Of a stretch of 64,000 nt of DNA, positions 12,901 to 24,700 are shown in pieces. Numbering within the stretch: the first letter of the stretch is position 1; each line of letters begins with the position of its first letter. The notes beneath the pieces are model-generated. The model ran no database searches, was not told the DNA's origin, and saw nothing but the letters and a program-made list of their open reading frames with translations. Origin of the DNA: Acheta domesticus (lineage: Eukaryota > Arthropoda > Insecta > Orthoptera > Gryllidae); assembly GCA_031308135.1 (NCBI GenBank), contig JAHLJT010009419.1, positions 62,246,634 through 62,310,633 of the forward strand, given 5' to 3'. Made by a program: the position numbers and the translations under genes.

Positions 12901-15738
12901 AGATGACTTACTAAGATGTGCAAGTGCTGGGAAAAAAACAGCACTCAAACGCAGTCCTTCACGCTAGGCGGACGGTCTAGGAACGAAGGAATATTATAGG
13001 AAAGGGATCCATGATAAGTGGAAAGCCCACCAAGCTACAACATACTGGTAAAGAATTATGGTATTAAAATTTATTTCACATTTAATAGAAATGTCTGTTT
13101 ACAGACAATGAACAAATGTTTATTTTTTAATTTGTTTTATTTTATGTCGCATCAACTACAAAGAGTTATTACCTACGCAATAACATTACTATTTCTGTAC
13201 ATGGAATGTTATGACTCTTAGGATGGGAACATTCATATGACATTATTAACCTGTTTATACAATTTTCTGATATATCACTACGCAAGTTTATGCCCTTCAG
13301 AAAATTCAGAAACCGACTGCATTGTTCTCTGTTAGTACTCTTGGCTTGTCGTTATTGGCACCATGTCTCGTCCGGTCGGTCTCAAACCCGGGGCACAGAA
13401 ATAGGCGGTTAATACACATAAGAACTTTACACATATTACACATTGCGTTGAAGTATGTGAATTTTCTGCAGTCGTTCAAGATCATCAGATATTCATTATT
13501 CACGAATTGACCAACAATTTTCCCTCTACGATCTGTTCTACTTGATTCCCAAATCAAGTTGTGACTATTAAAAATCACCTACTATCAGTACCGGGCCGGA
13601 AATCTGCGAGTATAAATTGTGTTGGTTGCTAGATTCTAGTTGAAATGCATTATAAATGTATGCATTACACAGATGAAAGCCGCTACTACCGCCAATACGC
13701 AGCTGTATCACACATAGTTCTAGACCACTTTTAATGGCGCATTCACTACACGTGATCGACTTGTGTACATAGTTCCCAACATCGCCAATGGCATTTGCAC
13801 ATACCACTCAATTTTTATAAACACTTTCATTGATTTTATATTAAAATGGTAATTATTTTTTAAATTGGTTTCCTGCACGCACAGTACGTCATAGTTGTTT
13901 TTTAGAATCTTCTGAAGAAATTTATATCTAGTGTAAAAACCGTTAACATTTCATTGTAGAATTCTTATCTTCACGTTTGAAAATCTTCGCTTGTTAATTC
14001 GTCGTTGTCCGACGATTTTTTTGAAGAATCTGAGTAGAATGGGTCCTTCAGTTTCTTCATAATACTCGTAAATGTTGATTTTATTCTTCTGTCAGACAGT
14101 AATGGGTATATTTCTTTGAGAATTTTAATTAGCCTCCGTGTCTCTTTGGCGTAATTGAGATATATTTGAAGGGGTTACTTAAGACATAAGTGTTTTCCAG
14201 AAAATATTTTAGTTGCTCGTACTTAAGTACATTGTTGGACCCTTCTATCCTTTCTTTCACTGGGGCTAGTTACTCTACCATGCTTTTCTAATTTTTGCCG
14301 TTACTAATGGTGCTCTACCTAGATACCTTCTTTTTTTCTTTGTTTTTGGCGCACCGTTGGGGACGATTTCTTCCTGAACTTCCTTTGGGGACTATTGAAT
14401 TGTCCTTCCTGAATTTCATTTGAATTGTTGCTAGTGTTCTTGTGATCTGTGATAAGGCTCTCTTATAGGCTTGCCTAGATCGAGTGGGGAAAATTCATGG
14501 TAAGTAGTTACCTTGTCCCTTTGTTCGTTATCAGGGACAACATTGTTTTCAATTTATTTCTTCCGTCTGGTTGGCGTTAATGTCTCCTACAGTTTTGCAG
14601 TTTTTGGCCATGTGTCCATACTTGCAGTGAAAGAATTTAATGATTCCGCTAGGCATGTAAATCTAGTTTCTTTCTCCTTAGCATACGATCAGTATGGCTT
14701 CTGGTATCTTACTTAATGAGTCTTCCGGTACGAACACCTGTCTAAGGAAACTTGAGAAAGATATGAGTTAACTGCTCTTTACCAAACCGGCTCTGAGAAA
14801 TGACACTTGAGAACTGAGTATCACTTTTAGTTGGTCTAGTTCATCTTTAATTACTGCATTAGGGATCATATGATAAACATTCGAAATTGCAATACTCTTC
14901 TGTCTACTTACAAGAGACCGAATATTTTGGGAGGAGCCCTCAGTATTAACAGTTTTGTGCTTTCCGTTAATTCATCTACTAACTGCTTACTGTTCAAAAA
15001 TACTTACACCCTGTTATTTGAAATTTTTGATGCATACGTGATGTGAATAGTTGGAGCAATAGTTGCTAAAGCTTCTACGTACCTTTCTAGTAGTACTATG
15101 TGGTCTTTGCCTTCAATTATCATACCTTGTTTTTTCTCCGGGTACCTGATATTGAGAACCACTCTATTATAACTCGGCCGGCCGGTCTGGTTTCTTTCAA
15201 CGGGCTGACTCCTGTAGTCAGAGGCCTGCCCTTGGGTAACCGCTTCGGTAACAGCCATTTATTTCCTGTTCCCCATTCATTATGAGAAACGGGTATGTTG
15301 TAAGTTCTATGTACTGACGTAAACTGTTCACTTTACACTGACACTTAAACTTCTTGAGTTTGATGAAAACATGCAAACTAGTCACAGACCGAGGAGCTAG
15401 GAATAAAAAAATATTAAGATCTGAAAAAAAAAGTTTGTTGCTTGGTAGCTCACAGTAGGATTGAAAACGTAATGGTTGCTCACAAGCTTCATAAGTTTAG
15501 CGACCACTGGTTTCTAAACAGCTTCTACACTTCGATTTAAGTATAGTGTCTCTTGAAGGTCACGAGCTGAAGGGGGCACTGCCATCCAACAGAGAGCTTC
15601 GTTACGACTAAAGTTTTAATATCGAAGCTCCCGATTGGATGACAGTGTCCCCTCTCCTTCCAGTTCGTGACCTTGAAGAGACACTATATTCAAATCAGAG
15701 TGTAGCTACGCCAGGTTCCGCCAGGGCTCTCAAACATT

Positions 15739-15776
<38 letters not shown>

Positions 15777-18700
15777 AGGAGGCGGCGCTGTCGGCGCATT
15801 TCGAGGCGGTAGCGGACGGCAGCCCGGTGCCCGTGGTGCTGTACAGCCTCCCGGCCAACACGGGCATCGACCTGTCGGCGCCGCTGCTCGTCCACCTCGC
15901 GCAGCACCCCAACGTCATCGGCCTCAAGGACAGCGGCGGCGACGTACGTACCAAAGGAAACCTTCATTCGTTTACTCATTTGTCATTTGTTCATTTGCTC
16001 ATTTGCTCGCTTACTCATTTATTTATTCACTTGCACATTTGCTCACTTGCTCATTTGTTCACTTACTCATTTGTTCACTCGCTCATTTGTTCACTTGCTC
16101 ATTTGTTCACTTGCTCATTTTCTCACTTGCTCACTGCTTACTTACTAGTTTGCTCACTTGATCATTTGCTCATTTGCTCGCATTCATATTTTTTTGAATC
16201 ATAGCTCGTTATAAGGGTCTAAGTCGATTAACACTAGTTCTGAGAAATCAAAGAAAACCTCTTTATCTACGTATTAAATTGCGCGAGTTTAATCAAAACT
16301 ATTGTTGCTAGTTTATGCATAAAGCAAAGAATTTAACGTTTTATATGCATTTTAAGGCGTGTTGAGTGATGAAATTCAAAGTGATGGAATAAAATTAATA
16401 CAGGTACCTTAGAAAAATATTGTAATTTTAATTTGTGACATTATACTTGGTTCCAATACTAAAGAAACTTCAACATGCAGGGTTAGCATCTAGATATGCA
16501 CGGAATTTGAAGAGACTTGTTAGAAACTATGCAACAGGACAGAGTATTAACTGACAAGAAAATAAAACTTTTCAAGATAAGTTTGAAATTAAGTAAAATC
16601 CACTTTTGCAAATTTCATTTTTGTGACTGCAAAACAGGTAAGCCTAATTTTGTTTAAAAAATGTAGCTTAGATACATCTTTCTTGTCCTCTCGTTCCTCC
16701 TCTCAAATATCTGTACGGACGCTGGTCCTCTGTATCCATGCAGTTCCTTTGGCTCCTGCTTCGCCCTTTCTGTGCGGTGAGATCAAACAGAAGCTCGAGC
16801 CGGGTCGAGTTGGCTGGAGTTCTCCGAGAGCATTTGCCGGCCCGGCTGACCAAGAATAACAAACTCTGTTTAGGCCCAGCCCGCGGCGCGCACGCCAGAC
16901 TTCGCTTCAGTGCCTCCGTGACGCGTTTGCTTAGAGTTGCCGATAGGTTGGAAAACACCCGTTGGGCAAGACGTGCTCAACGCAACTTAATATTGCTGGA
17001 AACGTCTGAAATCCCACACAACAGGAGTTGTAAATGGAAAGGCATGAATAAAAGGATTTGGATGAAAGGACTTGATTCGAAGAAATTACACGATGGATTG
17101 GAAAGGGTCAGAACTAAATGCTTCTCTAATGAAATCACTGAGGGAATGGCTGTCAAAGTGCATGAAGTATCTTAGGTTTGATTATTCAAACTGTTTTTTG
17201 TAGACATTAGGCACATGGTAAATATCCTTGAATTTAGAGCAAGTACTTTATCAAAATCTCCGTGCATAAAATTAACAAAAACGCAAGCACGCAATACTGA
17301 ATATCAATGAAATCAAATAATGCTGAGTAACTGTAAAAAATAATCAAATAAGTAAAAATAATTAATTAAACGATAATATTGTGAAATGTCATATCTATCG
17401 TCTTGTCTTCCTCTTCCTTTTCCTTTCCCTCCTCCGCCCCTCATTCACCCTCTCTTTTTCTTCCCCTCTTTAGCCTCCTTCCCCTTCTCCTCGTTCTCCA
17501 CCCACTCCACCCCTTCCTTCTTTGTCCTCCTTCTCTCCCTACTCCTCCTCATCCCTCTTTTTCCTCCTCGTTCTCCTCCTTAACTTTCCACTCCACTCCT
17601 CCCTTCCTTGTCTTACTTCTCCCACTTCTCCTCCTCCCCTCCTCCCCTTCTTCTCCTCCCCTCCTTCTCCTTCTTCTCCACCTTGTTCTCCTTCTCCTTT
17701 CCCTCCTAGCTAATGCTAATGCTAAGCTGTCGTGACAATACTCGTGTGTTGAAGTTGTTGCATCTCGAAGGCGTATTACTCGTAAACGTCCAGCGGGTTG
17801 CCTAACAAAGCAATGGGCAGGCGCCAGCGCTTCGCGGGACTGAGCCAGTGGCGCTACGTTGCAGGTGACGAAGCTGGCGCGCGTGGTGCACGAGACGCGG
17901 GACCGGGGCTTCCAGGTGCTGGCGGGCTCCACCGGATTCCTGCTACCCGCCATGCTCGTCGGTGAGTGTTCGCGCGGCCAGTCGCCTCCCACTGGCGCCT
18001 CTGTTTCTGCAGTCATTTCAAGGAATACATAAAACGACCAGTGACGCGACCAGCATTTTTCTCGGAGCGGCACGCTACAGTCGTAGGGTTCTGATGACTT
18101 GATGTTTGCTTACAAGTACAAAGAATGTTTCATTTATACTATATGATTTATAGTGCGTTGTAAATATACTATATATATATATATATAAACATATATGTTT
18201 ATATGTATGTACTGTATGTACTTGGCACAACGTCCCGTGAACGGGCTCAAGCCTACCGGCGACGTCCCTGCCTCGCGGCCATGGGTTCAGAGGGTATGTG
18301 TGGTTAGCCCGTAGATACCCCACGCCGTATTCCTGTCTTCTCAACCGAAGAAGTGAATTTTCTCATTGCCACACAGCAACATATACTGGGACATTGCAAG
18401 GAAAACGCACACTATAGTCGTGCCTCGACCGGGAATCTAACCGGGGCTGCGTGCTGGAAAGCAAGCACGCTGACCAAGAGGCATATGTTTATATTTAAAT
18501 ATACATAAACATGTTTTCTCTCAACAATGTTGAATCATTGGGCAAGTAATGAGCTTTAGAAATATTGTTTGCAATATGTTTAGTTTTCCAGAAATTTAAT
18601 TATCTTTGACATTTTAAATGTGGGTCATTCCATATTAAATCAACACAGTTTTAATTAAAATTTTACCTCACCATTTTAGATTCAGATGAAATTTGACACA

Positions 18701-21700
18701 TAGGTAGTATGAATTGAGAATAAGAAAACTAAAAATTTTGAGTAAAATATTTCCACCCGTTCCTGAAATACAGCCATGTAAAATTTTGCAAAATTGGCTT
18801 CCCGAAAATTTTTAAATTGATGTAGAACCTCACCAAATTAAGACTGAGAGCTGGAACAGGTGTCATTTTGCAGCTTTCTTTATGGCCTTTTATATGATAT
18901 ACAACTCAATAGAGGTTGGGTTCAAAAAGTTTTTCAAATTTGAATTTAAAATTTTGATTTTGAGTTTTTTTAAAATGCTCATCTTCAAAAAAATTGAAAA
19001 AATTCTATAATAATCCTTGTATATTTCCAAACAGATGGTGTAAGTTTAAAAATGGGACTGCAATGGGTTTATATGGTTATCTTTATTTAAAATGCACAAT
19101 ATTTACTTGTTCTCGATTTTACTAATTTCAAATGCATTTTATTTCAAATTATAAGACCTAATATATACACATTATTAATTTAGTGTTTTTATTGGCGAGT
19201 GTGTTGTGTTTTATTGTTATGAATTTTCTTCTTCTTCTTCTTCTTATTATTATTATTGTTATTATTATTATACCGCGGAATGTCATGTAATTGCATATTT
19301 TTACTGACTGTGCATATCGAAAGGAAATGTATATAACTTTATCTATCACCAAAAATAAAACAAACCATGGTCACCTTTTAGTTGATGAACCAGATACGTG
19401 GGAACCTAAACATTTAAGCGAAATGAATCGTTGAGGAATGATCACCAACTTTGAGCAGCGTCAGCTGGTTATTTACCATCATGCAAAGGGTTAATGATGC
19501 CCAAAATTTTGCAAAATGCCATTAATGAAAAAATCACAGTGAGTGACAATCTCATGGTCCATCAATGAATAGGCGATTGAACTGCAACCCGGAGGAGAAC
19601 GTCCGAAGACTTTCTGATCCAAAAGAGAATCTTGTTGTGAAAATAATTAAGAAGGGCCCTCGTATTAATGCACCAAAAGTTACTCCACAGTTATAAATTG
19701 GAATTGGCAAGAAACTAAATCCCGAAACCGTGCGAAGGGTACTAAGGAAGTTCAATTTCCCTAGCCGCGTTGTCAGAAGAAAGCCACTTCTAAGTTCAAA
19801 GAGAAATACCCGAAAAGATCTGACCTCGATCCTCTTCTCCACAAAAACCTGGAATACATGCACTAAAATATACCGCATACATTAAAATACGCATTTAAAC
19901 TAAAAAATTGCACACATTCGAAATAAAAAATAGGGTAGATTTGTTTAATTTTGGTGATAGGTAAAGTTATATACATTTTCTTTCGATATGCACAGTCAAA
20001 ACATTTGCAATTGCATGAATTTCCGCGGTCTAATAAAAATTATAATAATAATAATAATAACAATAACAATAAAACACAACACACTCACCAACAAAAAACA
20101 CTAAATAATAATTTGTATATATTAGGTCTTATAATTTGCGTCGCTTGGCAACGTCGACAATACATAGGCTACAATAACATTTCAAATATAAATAACAACC
20201 AACTGACTTCTATTTACTCACGCAGGAATTCCTTTCTTTTGCAAAATATTTTTTTAAATTTCTTTCGTACGTACGTTAGCCAACTCTGATAATAAAAAAA
20301 AACATTTTTATACCACTTTGCTCAGCAATAACTCGCATGCAATATACCTTAAAATACTTCTCAGTATCTCTCTCAATGGATTTGCACAAGTTTACACTAA
20401 TTTGCATAAACATTCTTGATCTTGTACAGACAATTTTTTTAACTTTGAATATTACGTAAACAAAAACTGCGGGCACTTCCCTTTGTCGACTTCAGCCGGT
20501 ACGGCGTCGTTGCCCAACTCGATCACCAGTTTGCGTGTCCATTGCACACACCGATATATCAGCGTACACCAGTTCTGCGTCCGCCAACTTCCACCAGAAA
20601 ATCATATCCTCCACGAAATTTATAATTGCTCGCGACTGCGATTTTTTTAAAGCACAAATCAAATAAACTCCTTCTTTTTTTCAACTGTTCGCCGCGTCAG
20701 TATCTGTTCTTACGATACAGTCCTGTGCCCATTCGCACTGCACTATTGGATAAAATGTTCTAAGTTCAATTTTCAAAAAATCTCAAAACCGCCTAACGTG
20801 AACTCAATGTTGCCATCACAAGCTCTGACTCATAAGTGTCATGAAATCCGCGGCGATTCACCATGTAACTTCGTGCCACTACATGCCGGCGAATTCCATT
20901 CTTGCATCTCCATTGTTGCTTCATGGAATTTTTCTAAAATTCAAAATATTAGTTGTCTTAACATGACTCTACGTTTCTTTATTAGTGCTTATGCTCAATG
21001 TCCGAGTTTTATTGCCAAAACATACTCTTTCTAATGCTTAACATGCCGAAAATACTGAATTTCTAGGTTGAAATTATGCACCGCTTCGTCAATTGTTTTT
21101 GACATTATTAACATAATATTTCTTCAAATAATTAATTCCGCGTTCTATAAGTCTTTAGGTCTTCAATAATTTTGTTAATTTTAAATAATGATGATCTGCA
21201 GCGCCTCTCGTCGCCCACATTAAGGTTTCTTCATAAAATCTTGCCATTTGTGTTATTGTATTTTGACACGTCACGTGAACTTTTCTCCATATCTACACAT
21301 TCCAATTTAAGTGAACCCGTCGTACGATTGCGTCCAAACAAAGACCAAAATGTTTATTTCATTTCTAATTTACTATTTCGTTAGACTTTATTTCAAAATT
21401 ACCAAATCAGACGCGTTTTCAAAATCATCAAATATGACTTTCCGCGGCGCGTCATTCCTTTGTCTTGCCACTATCGATTCACGTACAAGTTGGCTGCTTA
21501 ACTATAGTCTAAGAAATGTTTACATTTACTTCAAACTGTTTCTGGGGAATATGCCATACATGAAATCATTACACTATATAACATAAAAGTTGCCTTAATT
21601 TTATTGTCGTATAGTTTATATTAATAATGTTAACAATTGGTATATTGAATCGTTTGTAAAAAAATTAGTAAATGCTCTATTTTGGAATAGTATCAATGGC

Positions 21701-24700
21701 TTTTGAGGAGGGCACTAAAGTCCAGTGAGCCCCCGCCCTTGTGTGCGCCAGAGTAAGTGACAATCAAACGAAGAGCTTGGGGCCACAACATGATAACTCA
21801 CGTCATCCTCACCAAGCTTTCCGCTATCCGTAAAAGTTAATGTCACAATTTGGTCTAAATATGACCAGCAGGCCCTTCTTGAATACAAACAAGACGTATA
21901 AAGCAACGAGATACTTAAACGGAAACCGAGATATTAACATTTACCATTGACAGGAGGTTTGCTGTGTCTCCTTGTGTCTTGCCTTGTAACTGACCAAAGC
22001 CCTTCAAATGCTTATAGTACTGTTTTTCTATACTGTGCAGCTGTGATATTATATTTTTATTAAATAGTTGAACCCATGTGAACATTCCGCACTTTCCATT
22101 TCACTCCAAAGCAAAACAATCTTTATATTTGGGAGAACTTTTCGGGGCTGGTAGGCCTTGCTCCAGTCATCAGCCAACCGCCCCGGATACTGCGCTCACG
22201 ACCCTGCCGCCACTAAAGATGCTTCCGTGTAGTGGCCCTCAAGAAGACCGCGATATGTTGTTCGAAACGTCGCCACTTCAGCCTTCGACGCGGCGTCACC
22301 CGAACAGCCTAGATCACGCCACTAAACATATCCATCGTAGTTGTGGACGAAATGTTTGGCCCTTCAATGTCAATTACACCACGGCCTACCAGCCCGGAAA
22401 ATTTATCTTTTATTGACTCCGGACGCGAAAGTTTACGATGCTATGTAAACTTTATATTGTAACTAAACTTCAACAATCCGTGCTACGGAATGGGGACGCT
22501 CATCACAAATGCACTAAAACGTTCAGAAAGAATTTTGGCTAAGAAAAAATAATCACCCTCATTTGGGAGTGTGAAAAGTTGATTTTAATGGCTTGGAATG
22601 CATCGTTTTCAAGTTGTACACGATGGTTATGTGTGTTGTAGTGTGAAGTGCAAATGAACCTGCTCTGTAATGATTTTCGAACTTTTATTATTCGTCGGAA
22701 ATCCGTTTCTTGCTGGTCTGGAAGTAATTCTCATTCCATAGATATTGTATGTACGGTGTTTTTAGTCGATGATTTCCCATAAATGGAACAAATCACCTTT
22801 ACTTAGAGAAATATAGAAATGATATTTGTATTTAACCCTTTGGCTGATTGGCGCTCTTCTGTACACGTAAGCTTCCGCGGCTCGAGTCCATGACTTCGTG
22901 GCTGTCCGGGAGAGCCGCGTCGTTGGCTGAGAGGGCGACGTTTCGCCTGTCACGTCGCTGGCTGTCGACCTGCCCCTCCCGAGCGCCAAGGCAGGATAGT
23001 ATATAACACCGGACACGTACCATCGCAGCGTCACTGCCCTGAGGAAGCCTGCGACACGAGAGGCGAAACGTCGACCTCTCAGACAACGACGCGGCGTCTC
23101 CCGAATAGCCAAGAAGTCATGGCGTACTTCTGGATTTAGATCCTCTCCAAGTAACTCAAAATCCCACAGATCGTAGGGCCTTTGCAGGATGTACAAGCGG
23201 TGCCAAGAATAACGGACTTTGCATTTGCTGTGATAAACTCACATTATGGGTCTAAGGTGATCAGGTGTTTAATCAGATATCTGGGTATAGTCCCTAGAGA
23301 TCGAATTTCAGTTTACTCTCCATTTACACGGACTGTTTCAGCTGTATTTGATGATAAAAATGTTCATTGTTTACGATCTCCTTCTTGAATCACACGATCT
23401 TATTTTCCTTTCCGTTATTTACGATCTTCTTCTCTACTCGTAAAATTCTTGGGATTGCCACATCTACTATTCATTCCTACTTCTCTTCAACGACGGTTAC
23501 ATCTGATTCGTTCTGATCAAGTAGATAGTCTCGCTGGCTCTTGAAATTCGAGTACTTTCGTACTACTTAGAACAATTTATGCGGGTTGTGTTTGAATTTC
23601 TGATCAGTTAGCTCTAAGCGTTTTTTTTTTTTGCACAGATTCCAGTGCAGCACAGTGGCCTCTTTTTCATGACGTTGTTCTAAATAAGTGCAATCTTACT
23701 GCCAACTCTGATAAGGAGATTGGATATTTCGTCTTGACAAAATACCATGACCAAATTATTTTTGTCGGCAACTCTTAAAAATATGCCAATTTATGATAAA
23801 AAGATTGATAAAGTTTGATCTCGTTGGATAACGTTAGTACTAAAAATAGTGTTTTTACACAAATCAGGGTTTTTGTGATATAAAATTTGGACATCTTCTC
23901 ATACGAACATGTCCTTATTTAGTTTTATAGAGAATGACCTATGTTTCAATTTTCAAAGCCGTAACTTGCTGGAGACTCTTGCAGATAGTAAGAGATATGG
24001 TTATTTTTGTTGACCGGACGCGAAATATTTTTAACTTCATATCATGTCAAAAATGCTAAAAATGTAGTATTAAAAAATTATTCATAATATTGTTTTTGTG
24101 TGTAAACAATTGCAATTAGTTTTTCAATGTAAATATTTTGTATAATATTTCAAAGATAAAATAATTGTTAGAACGAAGTCTTTTCGTGAAAACTACAGTG
24201 ACGCAAATACTCGTTTGCAGTCAAAGAATGTAATCCCTTGTAGGCAGTAAGCAAAAAGGCGCAAACAAGTAGTCGGTTTGCTGTAGCATGATGAATGTTT
24301 ATTAACAGCTATAGAATCTCTTCACTAAGAAATTAGTTAAATCCAATATTTCTCTATTTTCACCCTACTCGTACATTCCAACTACGATAACGTTGTTGGG
24401 GATTTTAGATTTTTCTAAATGTCTTTTTTAATGCTAAGAAATTAAATTATCCAAATGTGCCAGGAAGACTATTTTTCTCGAGAAGGAATCCCTCCTTCCC
24501 GTGCCCTGCTAACCCCAAAGGAGGCAGCGTGACGGTTTGGCGTCTTCGTCTTCCTCCGCCTGAGGCGGGGCGCGGTGGTAGGGGCGGGGGCGGGCGCCGC
24601 CTGGGGGCTTCGCGCGAGTCGATTTGGGCGGAAGGCGCCGGGGAAGCCCCGTCGGGGCGGGCAGCGCCCGCATCCATCTCGCGCCAACGCCGCGCCGCGC

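Larger units (their letters stand above)
6862..15778. other. HOGA1 intron (8.9 kb)
   Basis: AT-rich intron holding a solo LTR, a SINE, degenerate 345-bp repeats, a decayed LINE and a foldback. 6870-8600 shows only pyrimidine-rich stretches and AT-rich DNA with no feature I can name; likewise 9560-10080 and 11850-12550. Confidence 0.75.
15944..17864. other. HOGA1 intron (1.9 kb)
   Basis: Begins GTACGT, ends TTGCAG. Holds the 16-bp minisatellite, a moderately GC-rich segment at 16680-16990 without recognisable product, and the pyrimidine tract. Confidence 0.8.

Noticed and set aside
15740..16204. 154-codon ORF including the catalytic exon
   Set aside because: The N-terminal part is the (GT)n run and the C-terminal part the 16-bp minisatellite; splice sites define 15779-15943.
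18415..18482. tRNA gene on the minus strand
   Set aside because: Pairs fairly well but is followed by a 200-bp body, a tail and 12-bp target duplications, so it is a SINE.
22762..23196. 144-codon minus-strand ORF
   Set aside because: Runs through the PLE-like foldback; no protein similarity I recognise.
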